Source: Salinimicrobium sp963739625 (GTDB lineage: Bacteria > Bacteroidota > Bacteroidia > Flavobacteriales > Flavobacteriaceae). From it: 64,000 bases of DNA. The notes beneath the pieces are model-generated. The model was not told where the DNA came from and searched no databases. It saw only the letters and a program-made list of their open reading frames with translations. How positions within the stretch are numbered: position 1 is the first letter of the stretch; every line of letters starts with the position of its first letter. The stretch lies in the NCBI GenBank assembly GCA_963739625.1, contig CAVUAU010000007.1:62001-126000 (forward strand), read 5' to 3'. Below are positions 34,159 through 42,514 of this stretch, in pieces. The position numbers were made by a program, and so were the translations under genes.

Positions 34159-36126
34159 CTATTTATCTCCCAAAAAGTCTGTTACTGTGAACACTTGTTG
34201 ATTCCTGCGGTACTTGTTGTTTATAGAAGTTGCTGATGCCGCGGATATAGGCGAAACATCAATTTTCGCCACACCTCCAAGGACATGGGTGTTGGTTGAA
34301 TCATAAAACAATGGAAAATCATCAGCGCCTGGTTCAATAATTGAAGAACAAGCTATACTCAATTCATCAATACCTTCCATTATAGGATGCTCTCTCAAGG
34401 AAACTGAAGGAATTTTTATGTGAGGTTGCCCTTGGGTCTCCAAACAATCCACATATCCTCCAGTGTTTCTTAAAACAGCTCCCATGCTGATTAAAAAATC
34501 GTTTTCAATAGGGATTCCTGCTCCATAAACATCTTCATGTTCTCCCATAAAAATTATTCTTCCTCCTTCAGCAGCAAAAGATTTAAGGGAATTTATAACT
34601 TCTACAGAATATTGAGCCAACGGCAAGACCAGCATAACGACTTTAACATCTGCAGGGATATTCAAAAGATCATCCTGAGCAGAAGTATCTGAAATAGTAT
34701 ACCCCTCTGCTTCAATTACAGTTCTCATCTCACTCCACAGGGTTATAAAAGTCGACGGTGTGCCGAGGGTATTCTGGTAATTATACATGAAAACATCTCC
34801 CGAATTTCGGCTTCCCGTTGTGGTAAAATTGATCAGATTTTGCACTAATCTTACATTGTTGGGGTCTTCCATGGCAGCCGCATCAAAAATGTTTGCATCG
34901 TTTAGAACAACTATGTCTCTACCCGGCACTGTTATGGCTTCACAGCCGTTTTGATCTACCTCCACTCCGGGATCGGTATCAAGGCAATTATCCACGCCAT
35001 TCAGTACCCCATCATTGTCGCAATCCTGGTTTGGATCTCCGGGATCACATTCTCCAGTAATTTCACATCCATTGGCGTCAACTTCTGTTCCTGGAGGAGT
35101 ATTCGGACAATTATCCTGATCATCAATTACGCCATCGCCATCACTATCTACGGGAGGTTCTCCGTCATCTCCGCAACCAAATCTTATATGCTGATAGTAA
35201 ACGTTATCATCCCCATCAAAATTAGCCACAATGTCTGCCCTGCTTAAAGTTCCAGAATATTGCATGGAGGGAGCATCACCGTAGACGGCTTCCCAGTCCA
35301 GTAGAGAAACTTCATAATACATGTAGGCTACATCATCTTCAAAAGATGGAAGATTAGGTAAGGCTAAACATAAGGGTGATGCATAGGCATCCCCATCATC
35401 GTTGGTACCGATCGAATTTAGAACACCTGAATAAAGCACATCTCCGGTGGCATCGGTACCCAACCAAATATTTACTGAATAAGCCGCAGGATAATGTCGT
35501 CCATCAGGGTTACAATAGTTGGCGAAGAAGCAGTATGTAAAAGTCTCGATGGCTTCCACATCAAAGAACTGATATCCATACTCATTTACATCGCGGTCAT
35601 CAAAACAAACCACCGGTACATCAACATATTTTTTGACTCCGGCACCCAAATTAAAATCTAAAGGCAAAGCATTTTCTACAAAATTTGCCATTGCGCCACC
35701 TTCTATAGGGGCCACCCAGATGACATCCAGGTCTGCGTTTCGAACTACAAACCAATCAAGGCTATAAGGCCCCGGTTCGAGCTCAAGATCTGCATGTTCT
35801 TCGGTAAAATATTCGTCCACTCCATCGTTGTCGTAATCACCCGGAGTGGGATTTACAGAAACCCGAAGCGGACTACTCATTGACCCGACTTCGGTAGTAC
35901 CGCTCAGAACAATATCAACAAAGGCAGGCGCATCCCCAGAACAGGTTGGAAAGTCCAGCTGCTGCTTTAAATCTGAACTTTTGTTGACAAGGTCATTCAA
36001 AATGGCTCCAAAAGAAAGGGTCGCCTTTTCATCGCCAGGAATAAAAGGGTCTTCTTCCTTGCTACAAGAGGTAAACAACAGCGTACTGGCTGCTAACAGA
36101 ACGAAAAAAAGTTTAAGCTTTTTCAT
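34159..36126 (-). CDS. Modular lipoprotein A4 with Asp-rich repeats and GATase-like C-terminal domain
   Basis: Intact 655-residue member of the A family. The start 36126 (MKKLKLFFVLLAASTLLFTS then Cys) was chosen over the ATG at 36159 because it starts the signal peptide. The N-terminal module spans about residues 30-335 (ATLSFGAILNDLVNKSS; LGAGVKKYVDVPVVCFDDRD; FFANYCNPDGRHYPAAYSV; QHIRFGCGDDG). Two thrombospondin-3-like repeats follow (DSDGDGVIDDQDNCPNTPPG; DCDNDGVLNGVDNCLDTDPG). The C-terminal 270 residues look like a GATase-1/ThuA-like alpha-beta domain (DVKVVMLVLPLAQYS; GGRIIFMGEHEDVYGAG). It proves that the repeat layout broken in A1 and A3 can be intact. Confidence 0.82.
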   Translation of the reverse strand: MKKLKLFFVLLAASTLLFTSCSKEEDPFIPGDEKATLSFGAILNDLVNKSSDLKQQLDFPTCSGDAPAFVDIVLSGTTEVGSMSSPLRVSVNPTPGDYDNDGVDEYFTEEHADLELEPGPYSLDWFVVRNADLDVIWVAPIEGGAMANFVENALPLDFNLGAGVKKYVDVPVVCFDDRDVNEYGYQFFDVEAIETFTYCFFANYCNPDGRHYPAAYSVNIWLGTDATGDVLYSGVLNSIGTNDDGDAYASPLCLALPNLPSFEDDVAYMYYEVSLLDWEAVYGDAPSMQYSGTLSRADIVANFDGDDNVYYQHIRFGCGDDGEPPVDSDGDGVIDDQDNCPNTPPGTEVDANGCEITGECDPGDPNQDCDNDGVLNGVDNCLDTDPGVEVDQNGCEAITVPGRDIVVLNDANIFDAAAMEDPNNVRLVQNLINFTTTGSRNSGDVFMYNYQNTLGTPSTFITLWSEMRTVIEAEGYTISDTSAQDDLLNIPADVKVVMLVLPLAQYSVEVINSLKSFAAEGGRIIFMGEHEDVYGAGIPIENDFLISMGAVLRNTGGYVDCLETQGQPHIKIPSVSLREHPIMEGIDELSIACSSIIEPGADDFPLFYDSTNTHVLGGVAKIDVSPISAASATSINNKYRRNQQVFTVTDFLGDK

Positions 36127-36747
36127 AAGTGATTTTTTATTGGTTAAATAAATTTCCATTACTTATTCTTGAAAAGAATAAGCATCAATGACTCACGTAG
36201 GGAAATTAACAGTGGTAGGCTAACCAATTGAACTTGAGGTTGGGTTGGGTTGGTTTGGTTTGGTTTGATTGTATAGATAGAACTTAGAAATTCTTTTTTT
36301 AGAAATCGACCTGATATCATCATAAAGAATTTCCCCTAAACAAAAAGTTCAGTAATTCATCTGTCCCTTTTCCAGGAATAGGACAGCACAGGTTCCAATA
36401 AAGAGGGGGAAATTAGGTTAAGAAGAATGAGGCACTAATCTTTGAGCTCAAAAGAGATTTCAATTTAGTATTTTTCACAGGCAACCACACCCTCTTCTAT
36501 TATTGACCCTACAAGTTTAACCTACTGTTAGTAAGAATCTTACAATCAAACAAATAGATAAACAAGAAGAAATGGTTCGCCCTCAGTTCCTTAGAAGACC
36601 AATTTTTAAAAACTGAACATTTATTAAATTAGGTTTTCATTAACAGGTAAAATCCTGTTAATTGTAGGAAAAAATGTTTTATTTAAATGGACACATCTTT
36701 TGATTTATGCTATTTGTCATCAAAAAGTCTGAAATTCCAAATTGAGA
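36127..36747. other. Long intergenic region upstream of lipoprotein A4
   Basis: About 620 AT-rich bases with no supportable gene. A G/T-rich pentamer tract lies at 36238-36270. A TTTAACCAATAAAAAA leader-like word precedes A4 and partly resembles the A1-A3 leader. Nothing else was recognised. Confidence 0.5.
36238..36270. repeat. Pentamer tract, GGTTG and GGTTT units
   Basis: Consecutive GGTTGGGTTGGGTTGG followed by three GGTTT-type units. It lies about 110 bases upstream of the A4 start. Confidence 0.8.
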
Positions 36748-37389
36748 ATGATCAACGAAAAAGAAGTTTCTTACAGCAGCACCAACAGCTATAGCACCCT
36801 TCACGAACGCAGCGATAAAACTAAGAACGTATGGGTGGTTTTCCACGGAATCGGTTACCTGAGCCGCTATTTTCTGAAATATTTTCGACACCTCAACCAT
36901 GAAGAAAATTATCTTATTGCGCCGCAAGCGCCCTCTAAATACTACCTCAACGGGAAGTATGAACATGTTGGCGCTTCATGGGCTACACGTGAAAATACAG
37001 AGGCCGGGATGCAGAACGTGATGAGCTACCTCGACGAGATCTATAAAAAAGAGGATCTGGAAAATGCAAAAAACCTGGTGCTTTTAGGTTACTCGCAGGG
37101 CGTTTCTGTAGCCACGAGATGGGTAGCGAGAAGAAAATTAGATCCGGCGCAGTTGATCCTACACTCGGGAAGAGTTCCGCAGGAGATCGAACCTGAAGAC
37201 CTGCAGCACCTGCAAAACTGTCGTATGAGCTTTATCTACGGCACCGAAGATCCTTTTATTGACAAAGAATTTTTGCAGACAGAAAAAAAGCGTTTAAAAA
37301 TGTTATTCCCGGAAGGGCTTCAGTTTGTTCCTTTTGACGGCGGACATGAGGTGAATAAAGAGATCATTCAGAAGTTGGCGGGGGAGTAA
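36748..37389 (+). CDS. Alpha/beta-hydrolase (carboxylesterase/phospholipase type)
   Basis: 213 residues from the ATG at 36748 (a TTG two codons earlier is less likely). Catalytic triad candidates: Ser in LLGYSQGVSVATRW (GxSxG), Asp in YGTEDPFID and His in DGGHEVNKEI. The small fold with FHGIGYLSRYFLKYFRHL near the oxyanion site is typical of the YpfH/carboxylesterase family. Cytoplasmic, no signal. Substrate unknown. Confidence 0.82.
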   Translation: MINEKEVSYSSTNSYSTLHERSDKTKNVWVVFHGIGYLSRYFLKYFRHLNHEENYLIAPQAPSKYYLNGKYEHVGASWATRENTEAGMQNVMSYLDEIYKKEDLENAKNLVLLGYSQGVSVATRWVARRKLDPAQLILHSGRVPQEIEPEDLQHLQNCRMSFIYGTEDPFIDKEFLQTEKKRLKMLFPEGLQFVPFDGGHEVNKEIIQKLAGE

Positions 37390-37415
37390 AAATAGAAAAG
37401 AGACCGCTGCGCTTC

Positions 37416-37440
37416 TAGACTTTAGACTTTAGACTTTAGA
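37416..37440. repeat. Heptamer repeat TAGACTT, 3.6 copies
   Basis: Perfect tandem TAGACTT units 27 bases after the hydrolase stop, intergenic. The same unit length (7) as the GGAATTT repeats elsewhere. Confidence 0.9.
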
Positions 37441-37530
37441 AGCCTAAGCTTTTAATTGTCCTCATTATCGCAGAAGTTTCTTCTTATAAAATACAATTTA
37501 TCCGGTGTCACCTGAGCGGAATAAGAATAA

Positions 37531-37820
37531 TTAAAGTTCAATGGAAATTTTCACTTTTCCGCCCAGGCCTTTTTCCACTATATCGTATAGAGTTTTGAGG
37601 GTAAGATTACTTCCATTATTCTCGACACGGGAAATGTAAGTCCGTTTCTTATCCACCAATTCTGCCAACTGCTCCTGAGTCATCTTCTTTTCCTCACGAG
37701 CTTTTCTCAACAAATTCCAATCTTAAAAGATTCGAAATCTCTCTCCAACTCATCTCTTCTGGATGTTCCCTTTTTTCCGTAAACTTCATCCTTTATTGTT
37801 TTCCAATCTTTTGTCTCCAT
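37531..37820 (-). CDS. HigA/Xre-type antitoxin, frameshifted as written
   Basis: Helix-turn-helix antitoxin expected to neutralise the toxin encoded just upstream and to repress the operon. The ATG at 37820 shares one base with the toxin stop (TGATG), so translation is coupled. The first frame gives METKDWKTIKDEVYGKKGTS and ELERDFESFKIGI, then stops. The next frame gives LLRKAREEKKMTQEQLAELV and SRVENNGSNLTLKTLYDIVE, the HTH. Adding one T near 37713 joins them. This is the only break in the window that needs a deleted rather than an inserted base. Full product about 96 residues. Confidence 0.82.
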
Positions 37821-38167
37821 CACTTTTTGTTTTTATCGAAATAGTAGGACTTCATTAGGTTTAAAGCTTTTTCAATTTCCTTTTTTGGTGTTTTCTGAGA
37901 TTTTTTAGCAAAGCCATTCAATAGAATAACAAGTTTCCCTTCATCAAAGAAGCAAAAGACTCTCCAAATGTCAGAACCCAGTTTAATTCTTGCTTCATAC
38001 AGTTCTTTTGTACCCTTTATTGCTTTGAGATAGTTAGAGGGAATTCTTTCAACGGTCTCTATTGCCTCAATCACCTTGAATATTTTATCCTGAACTTTCC
38101 TGGGCTGCCTGACAAGAAAATCTTGAAAATAGTTCTTGTAACTTATTACTTTTCTAATCCTGTTCAC
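37820..38167 (-). CDS. HigB/RelE-superfamily toxin
   Basis: 115 residues. Short basic protein of the RelE/ParE/HigB (Gp49-like) type: EARIKLGSDIWRVFCFFDEG, KLVILLNGFAKKSQKTPKKE and a final helix with EIEKALNLMKSYY. Members of this family usually cleave mRNA on the ribosome. The toxin gene comes first, as in higBA and unlike relBE. An 18-bp perfect palindrome lies 9 bases upstream of the start. Confidence 0.85.
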   Translation of the reverse strand: MNRIRKVISYKNYFQDFLVRQPRKVQDKIFKVIEAIETVERIPSNYLKAIKGTKELYEARIKLGSDIWRVFCFFDEGKLVILLNGFAKKSQKTPKKEIEKALNLMKSYYFDKNKK

Positions 38168-38175
38168 TTTACAAA

Positions 38176-38193
38176 TGTAACTTAAAAGTTACA
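38176..38193. promoter_or_regulatory. Operator palindrome of the toxin-antitoxin pair
   Basis: TGTAACTTAAAAGTTACA has two perfect 8-base arms and a 2-base centre, placed 9 bases upstream of the toxin ATG. It is a likely binding site for the antitoxin HTH. Confidence 0.7.
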
Positions 38194-38243
38194 AAACCGC
38201 AAGAAGAGCTTGAAACCAAATCCAGGGCCATGGGATTCGGGCA

Positions 38244-38294
38244 GAACCTCTCGACTCCCTGCCTGTCGGCAGGCAGGCGCTCGAGGTGACATTC
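38244..38294. repeat. Nested palindromic repeat: TCGAG element split by a CTGCC element
   Basis: GAACCTCTCGACTCC and CGCTCGAGGTGACATTC would form a continuous TCGAG-type element if the intervening CTGCCTGTCGGCAGGCAGG were removed. The inserted part is itself a hairpin. Related CTGCCxxxGGCAG words are found at 38309, 42223 and 42275. Confidence 0.6.
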
Positions 38295-38337
38295 TTCTTT
38301 ACTTCCTGCCGGCAGACATGGATTGGAAAAACTTTTT

Positions 38338-38386
38338 GGAAGAATTCCCACCCCGGCCTTCGGCCACCCCTCCGCCGGAGGGGACT
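38338..38386. repeat. Intergenic CCACCCC/CCCCTCC repeat copy
   Basis: CCCACCCCGGCC and ACCCCTCCGCCGGAGGGG hairpins resemble the ends of the larger element at 42149-42420. Confidence 0.55.
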
Positions 38387-38414
38387 AATTGAACGTATGT
38401 TTTTAATATCAAGA

Positions 38415-38475
38415 TGAAGCGTCATCCTGAACTTGTTTTAGGATCCCTTAGAAGCCGAAACAAGTTCAGCTTGAC
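38415..38475. repeat. Inverted repeat GTCATCCTGAACTTGTTT type
   Basis: CTGAACTTGTTT and AAACAAGTTCAG are perfect inverted copies around a GGATCC-containing spacer. It matches a dispersed intergenic repeat type familiar from Bacteroidota genomes. Confidence 0.65.
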
Positions 38476-38489
38476 TCACACGAACAAAA

Positions 38490-38514
38490 AAAACGCAGCC
38501 AAATGGCTGCGCTT
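38490..38514 (-). terminator. Terminator of dnaK
   Basis: CGCAGCC pairs with GGCTGCG around an AAAT loop, followed on the minus strand by an eight-base T-run. Confidence 0.8.
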
Positions 38515-38564
38515 CTTAATTATCTGGAGTAGATCCCTCCTTTCGTCGGGATAAGCGATTCACA

Positions 38565-38585
38565 AGGTTTTGCTTCACAAAACCT
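38565..38585. repeat. Small hairpin after dnaK stop
   Basis: AGGTTTTG and CAAAACCT are perfect 8-base arms with a CTTCA loop, 10 bases past the dnaK stop. Without a T-run, possibly an mRNA-stabilising hairpin. Confidence 0.45.
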
Positions 38586-38594
38586 GTTCTCTGC

Positions 38595-40520
38595 TTATTT
38601 CACTTCTTCGAAGTCTACGTCCTCTACATCATCACCTTGCTTAGAGTCACCTCCGGCTTCTCCACCCTCGGCTCCGGTTGCACCTTGTTGGGGTCCTCCC
38701 GGCTGTCCGCCTTGCTCGGCTTGTGCTTTGTACATTTCTTCAGAAGCTGCTTTCCATGCCTCATTGATCTTGTCTAATGCAGGCTGAATTGTGTCTACTT
38801 CTTTAGTTTCGTAAGCTTTCTTCAACTCTTCCAAAGCGTCTTCGATAGGCTTCTTCTTGTCATCAGAAAGTTTATCACCAAATTCTTTCAGCTGTTTTTC
38901 AGTCTGGAAGATCATTGCATCAGCTTCGTTAAGCTTATCAACTTTTTCTTTGGCTTTCTTATCGGCATCGGCATTAGCTTCAGCTTCCTGTTTCATCTTT
39001 TGGATCTCTTCTTCAGTAAGACCTGAAGAGGCCTCAATTCGAATATCCTGAGATTTACCGGTTGCTTTATCTGTAGCGCTAACTTTGATGATACCGTTGG
39101 CATCAATGTCAAAAGTCACTTCAATTTGAGGTGTTCCTCTTGGCGCCGGTGGAATTCCGTCAAGGTGGAATCTACCAATTGTCTTGTTATCATTCGCCAT
39201 TGGACGCTCTCCCTGCAACACGTGGATCTCAACAGAAGGCTGATTGTCGGCCGCGGTAGAGAATACCTGTGATTTCTTGGTAGGAATAGTGGTGTTAGAC
39301 TCGATCAATTTGGTCATCACACCTCCCATAGTTTCAATACCAAGAGAAAGCGGAGTTACGTCAAGAAGCAATACATCTTTTACGTCTCCTGTAAGTACAC
39401 CACCCTGGATAGCAGCACCAATTGCCACAACCTCATCTGGGTTCACACCTTTAGAAGGTTTTTTTCCGAAGAACTTCTCAACTTCTTCCTGGATCTTAGG
39501 GATACGGGTTGATCCACCAACAAGAATTACCTCGTCAATATCACTTTTTGAAAGCCCTGCATCGCTAAGCGCTTTTTGCACAGGATCCATAGAACGTTTC
39601 ACCAAAGTATCGGCAAGTTGCTCAAATTTAGATCTTGTCAAAGTTTCAACAAGGTGTTTTGGCCCTGAAGAAGTTGCTGTTACGTAAGGCAGGTTGATCT
39701 CGGTTTGAGAGGAAGAAGAAAGCTCAATTTTAGCTTTTTCGGCAGCCTCTTTCAAACGCTGAAGTGCCATTGGGTCTTTTCTAAGGTCGATATCTTCCTG
39801 TTTCTGGAAAGTATCGGCAAGCCAGTCGATGATGACTTCATCAAAGTCGTCACCACCAAGGTGAGTATCTCCGTTTGTAGAAAGTACCTCAAATACTCCG
39901 TCTCCCAATTCAAGGATAGAGATATCAAATGTACCACCACCAAGGTCATATACAGCGATCTTTTGATCCTGTGATTTTTTGTCCAAACCGTAAGCAAGTG
40001 CAGCTGCGGTTGGTTCGTTGATAATACGTCTTACTTTAAGACCTGCGATCTCCCCGGCTTCTTTTGTAGCCTGACGCTGAGAGTCATTAAAATATGCAGG
40101 TACGGTAATAACCGCTTCTGTAACGTCCTGTCCAAGATAATCCTCAGCAGTTTTCTTCATTTTTTGAAGGATCATTGCTGAAAGTTCTTGCGGAGTGTAC
40201 ATACGACCGTCAACCTGAACACGTGGAGTGTCATTATCTCCTTTCACCACTTTGTAAGGAACTCGTCCTGCCTCTTTAGAAGACTCAGAATATTTGTTCC
40301 CCATAAATCTTTTAATGGAAGAAATGGTTTTCTCAGGGTTGGTTACGGCCTGTCGTTTAGCAGGATCTCCTACTTTTATTTCGCCTCCTTCTACAAAAGC
40401 AATTACAGAAGGAGTAGTTCTTTTTCCTTCGGCGTTAGGAATTACCGTGGGCTCGTTACCCTCCATTACGGCAACGCACGAGTTGGTAGTACCTAAGTCG
40501 ATTCCAATAATTTTACTCAT
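38595..40520 (-). CDS. dnaK: Chaperone Hsp70
   Basis: ATP-driven folding chaperone working with DnaJ and GrpE in the cytoplasm. 641 residues, family length. Nucleotide-binding domain: GIDLGTTNSCVAVMEG, AVITVPAYFNDSQRQATKEA, VYDLGGGTFDISILELG and LVGGSTRIPKIQ. Substrate domain: TTIPTKKSQVFSTAADNQPS. The C-terminal tail is Gly/Gln-rich and ends DVEDVDFEEVK. It stands alone (no grpE or dnaJ nearby). A TGACA-type inverted repeat lies 81 bases upstream of the start. Confidence 0.98.
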   Translation of the reverse strand: MSKIIGIDLGTTNSCVAVMEGNEPTVIPNAEGKRTTPSVIAFVEGGEIKVGDPAKRQAVTNPEKTISSIKRFMGNKYSESSKEAGRVPYKVVKGDNDTPRVQVDGRMYTPQELSAMILQKMKKTAEDYLGQDVTEAVITVPAYFNDSQRQATKEAGEIAGLKVRRIINEPTAAALAYGLDKKSQDQKIAVYDLGGGTFDISILELGDGVFEVLSTNGDTHLGGDDFDEVIIDWLADTFQKQEDIDLRKDPMALQRLKEAAEKAKIELSSSSQTEINLPYVTATSSGPKHLVETLTRSKFEQLADTLVKRSMDPVQKALSDAGLSKSDIDEVILVGGSTRIPKIQEEVEKFFGKKPSKGVNPDEVVAIGAAIQGGVLTGDVKDVLLLDVTPLSLGIETMGGVMTKLIESNTTIPTKKSQVFSTAADNQPSVEIHVLQGERPMANDNKTIGRFHLDGIPPAPRGTPQIEVTFDIDANGIIKVSATDKATGKSQDIRIEASSGLTEEEIQKMKQEAEANADADKKAKEKVDKLNEADAMIFQTEKQLKEFGDKLSDDKKKPIEDALEELKKAYETKEVDTIQPALDKINEAWKAASEEMYKAQAEQGGQPGGPQQGATGAEGGEAGGDSKQGDDVEDVDFEEVK

Positions 40521-40600
40521 AATCTATAGGTTGTTATTTGTTGTTTCCTAAAATTTTTAATCATCCACTTAAAGTCAATCATTATGCCACCGGAAATTAT

Positions 40601-40615
40601 ATGACAGGATGTCAT
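40601..40615. promoter_or_regulatory. Inverted repeat upstream of dnaK
   Basis: ATGACAGGATGTCAT has perfect 6-base arms around GGA, in the divergent dnaK-sdaA region. Position and form suggest a heat-shock operator; this is inference. Confidence 0.45.
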
Positions 40616-40700
40616 TTTTGGCTGCTAAGGCGGCCGAATGAGGTATAAAGGCAGACAAAATTGTCAAAGGATTTTATTCTGATTTCTTTAACAGGATGCT

Positions 40701-40708
40701 TACCTTTG
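40701..40708 (+). promoter_or_regulatory. Candidate -7 box of sdaA
   Basis: TACCTTTG, a perfect TAnnTTTG, ends 17 bases before the ATG at 40726. The -33 match is weak. Confidence 0.55.
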
Positions 40709-40725
40709 CGCGCTAAAGTTTTGAG

Positions 40726-42150
40726 ATGGAAAGTATCAGCGTTTTCGATATGTTAAAGATAGGAGTTGGACCATCCAGCTCCCACACCTTAGGCCCCTGG
40801 CGCGCCGGGGAAAGATGGATAAAAGAACTCAAGGATTCGAAGAAGTTTGATCTGGTTGAGGTAATTGCCATTAATCTCTACGGAAGCCTTTCCCTTACCG
40901 GAAAAGGACATGCCACCGACCTTGCCTCTGTACTCGGACTTTTAGGTTATGATCCTGTCACCATTCCTGTGGAGAATATCGAACCCGAGATCAACAACAT
41001 CAAAACTTTTCACCGGCTTAACCTAAATGGGGAGCGTTCTATAGATTTTAACCTCGAAAACGATATCGTTTTTCACAAGAAGTTCCTGCCGTTCCACCCA
41101 AACGGAATGAAATTCACGGCCAGGCTATCCAACGGAAAATCCACTTCCTCAACCTTCTATTCTATAGGTGGCGGATTTGTAGTGAAAGAGGAGCGGAAAA
41201 ATGCGAAAAAGCAACTTAAAAAATTCAAGGAATTCCCTTTTCCTATAGTTAAGGGCACCGACCTTGCTCATTTCTGTAAACAGGAGAAGAAAAAGATCTC
41301 TGAGATCGTCTACGAAAACGAAAAATCCCTTCGCACCGAAGAAGAAATAGACGCCGGACTCAAGGCAGTATGGGATGTCATGCTGGAGTCTATGTACCTG
41401 GGCTGTCATACCGAGGGCACCCTGCCCGGCGGATTGAACGTACGCCGAAGAGCTCCCGACTCTCACAAAAAACTCATTGGAGACTTTAAATATGAAAATC
41501 CGGAAGAATGGATCGAAGTTATTCGGAAGACCGAAGTAAAATTCCGCTCCATCCTGAAATGGGTAAGCTGTTTTGCATTGGGAGTGAACGAGGTTAACGC
41601 CTCTCTTGGTCGTGTGGTAACTGCTCCTACTAACGGAAGTGCGGGAGTTATACCGGCCGTCTTAATGTACTATCTGACAATCGAAAACCATGATGCGGGC
41701 TTTGAAAAGATCAAGCAGTTTTTACTTGTTGCCGGAGAAATTGGCAGCCTCTTCAAAAAAGGTGCAACCATTTCAGCTGCCATGGGTGGCTGCCAGGCCG
41801 AGATTGGAGTTTCTTCCTCTATGGCAGCAGGCGCTTTGGCTGAAGTTATGGGCGGTACTCCGGAACAGGTCATGATGGCTGCCGAAATTGCCATGGAACA
41901 CCACCTTGGCCTTACCTGTGATCCTATTGCCGGTTTGGTACAAATTCCGTGTATTGAACGTAATTCCATGGGTGCCATAAAAGCAATCAACGCTGCTGAA
42001 ATGGCTTTGGATGCAGATTTTATTCACGCAAAGGTGCCGCTCGACAAGGTGATCGAGACCATGTGGGAAACCGCAAAGGATATGAACTCCAAATACAAGG
42101 AAACCTCAGAAGGCGGGCTGGCTGTAAGGGTGAGCTTGAGTGACTGTTAA
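40726..42150 (+). CDS. sdaA: L-serine ammonia-lyase (iron-sulfur type)
   Basis: Converts L-serine to pyruvate and ammonia. 474 residues with beta and alpha domains in one chain: ISVFDMLKIGVGPSSSHTLG at the N-terminus, then TAPTNGSAGVIPAVLMYY, GGCQAEIGVSSSMAAG and CDPIAGLVQIPCIERNSMGA. The three cysteines in the last two motifs (GGCQ, TCDP, PCIE) are the expected 4Fe-4S ligands. The stop codon lies at the very edge of a 270-bp repeat element. Confidence 0.93.
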   Translation: MESISVFDMLKIGVGPSSSHTLGPWRAGERWIKELKDSKKFDLVEVIAINLYGSLSLTGKGHATDLASVLGLLGYDPVTIPVENIEPEINNIKTFHRLNLNGERSIDFNLENDIVFHKKFLPFHPNGMKFTARLSNGKSTSSTFYSIGGGFVVKEERKNAKKQLKKFKEFPFPIVKGTDLAHFCKQEKKKISEIVYENEKSLRTEEEIDAGLKAVWDVMLESMYLGCHTEGTLPGGLNVRRRAPDSHKKLIGDFKYENPEEWIEVIRKTEVKFRSILKWVSCFALGVNEVNASLGRVVTAPTNGSAGVIPAVLMYYLTIENHDAGFEKIKQFLLVAGEIGSLFKKGATISAAMGGCQAEIGVSSSMAAGALAEVMGGTPEQVMMAAEIAMEHHLGLTCDPIAGLVQIPCIERNSMGAIKAINAAEMALDADFIHAKVPLDKVIETMWETAKDMNSKYKETSEGGLAVRVSLSDC

Positions 42151-42420
42151 CCACCCCGTCCGCCGCGGCGGACACCCCTCCTTGAAAAGGAGGGGAACAT
42201 TTTGAAGTCGTAAACAACTTCCCTGCCTTCCGGCAGATGCTGAAACTAATTAGCACTTAGAATTATATTTTTTCCTGCCGCAAGGCAGATAGAAGCGAAG
42301 CAAAACAATTTGAAAAGAACTTCCTCCACCTGTGGAGGGTTTCGCGCAGCGAAATGTCTCTAACAGCTCCCCTCCTTTCAAAGGAAGGGGGGATCCGCCG
42401 CAGGCGGAGACGGGGTGGTT
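42149..42420. repeat. Composite palindromic element (MITE/BIME-like), 272 bp
   Basis: The left end AACCACCCCGTCCGCCGCGG, followed by CGGA and ACCCCTCCTTGAAAAGGAGGGG, reappears inverted at the right end as CCCCTCCTTTCAAAGGAAGG, GGATCCGCCGCAGGCGGA and GACGGGGTGGTT. Between the ends are two CTGCC hairpins and a CTCCACCTGTGGAG hairpin. It carries no gene and fills the sdaA-adh gap. Confidence 0.75.
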
Positions 42421-42514
42421 ATACCGGTACTCCCTTTCCTACCCTCCTTTAACTCCTTCTTATCATTCTACCCCTTTAATTTTCGATATCTTCTGCTTCA
42501 TAAAAACAAAAATT

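Noticed and set aside
42149..42420. Insertion sequence
   Set aside because: No transposase frame is present; treated as a short non-autonomous repeat.
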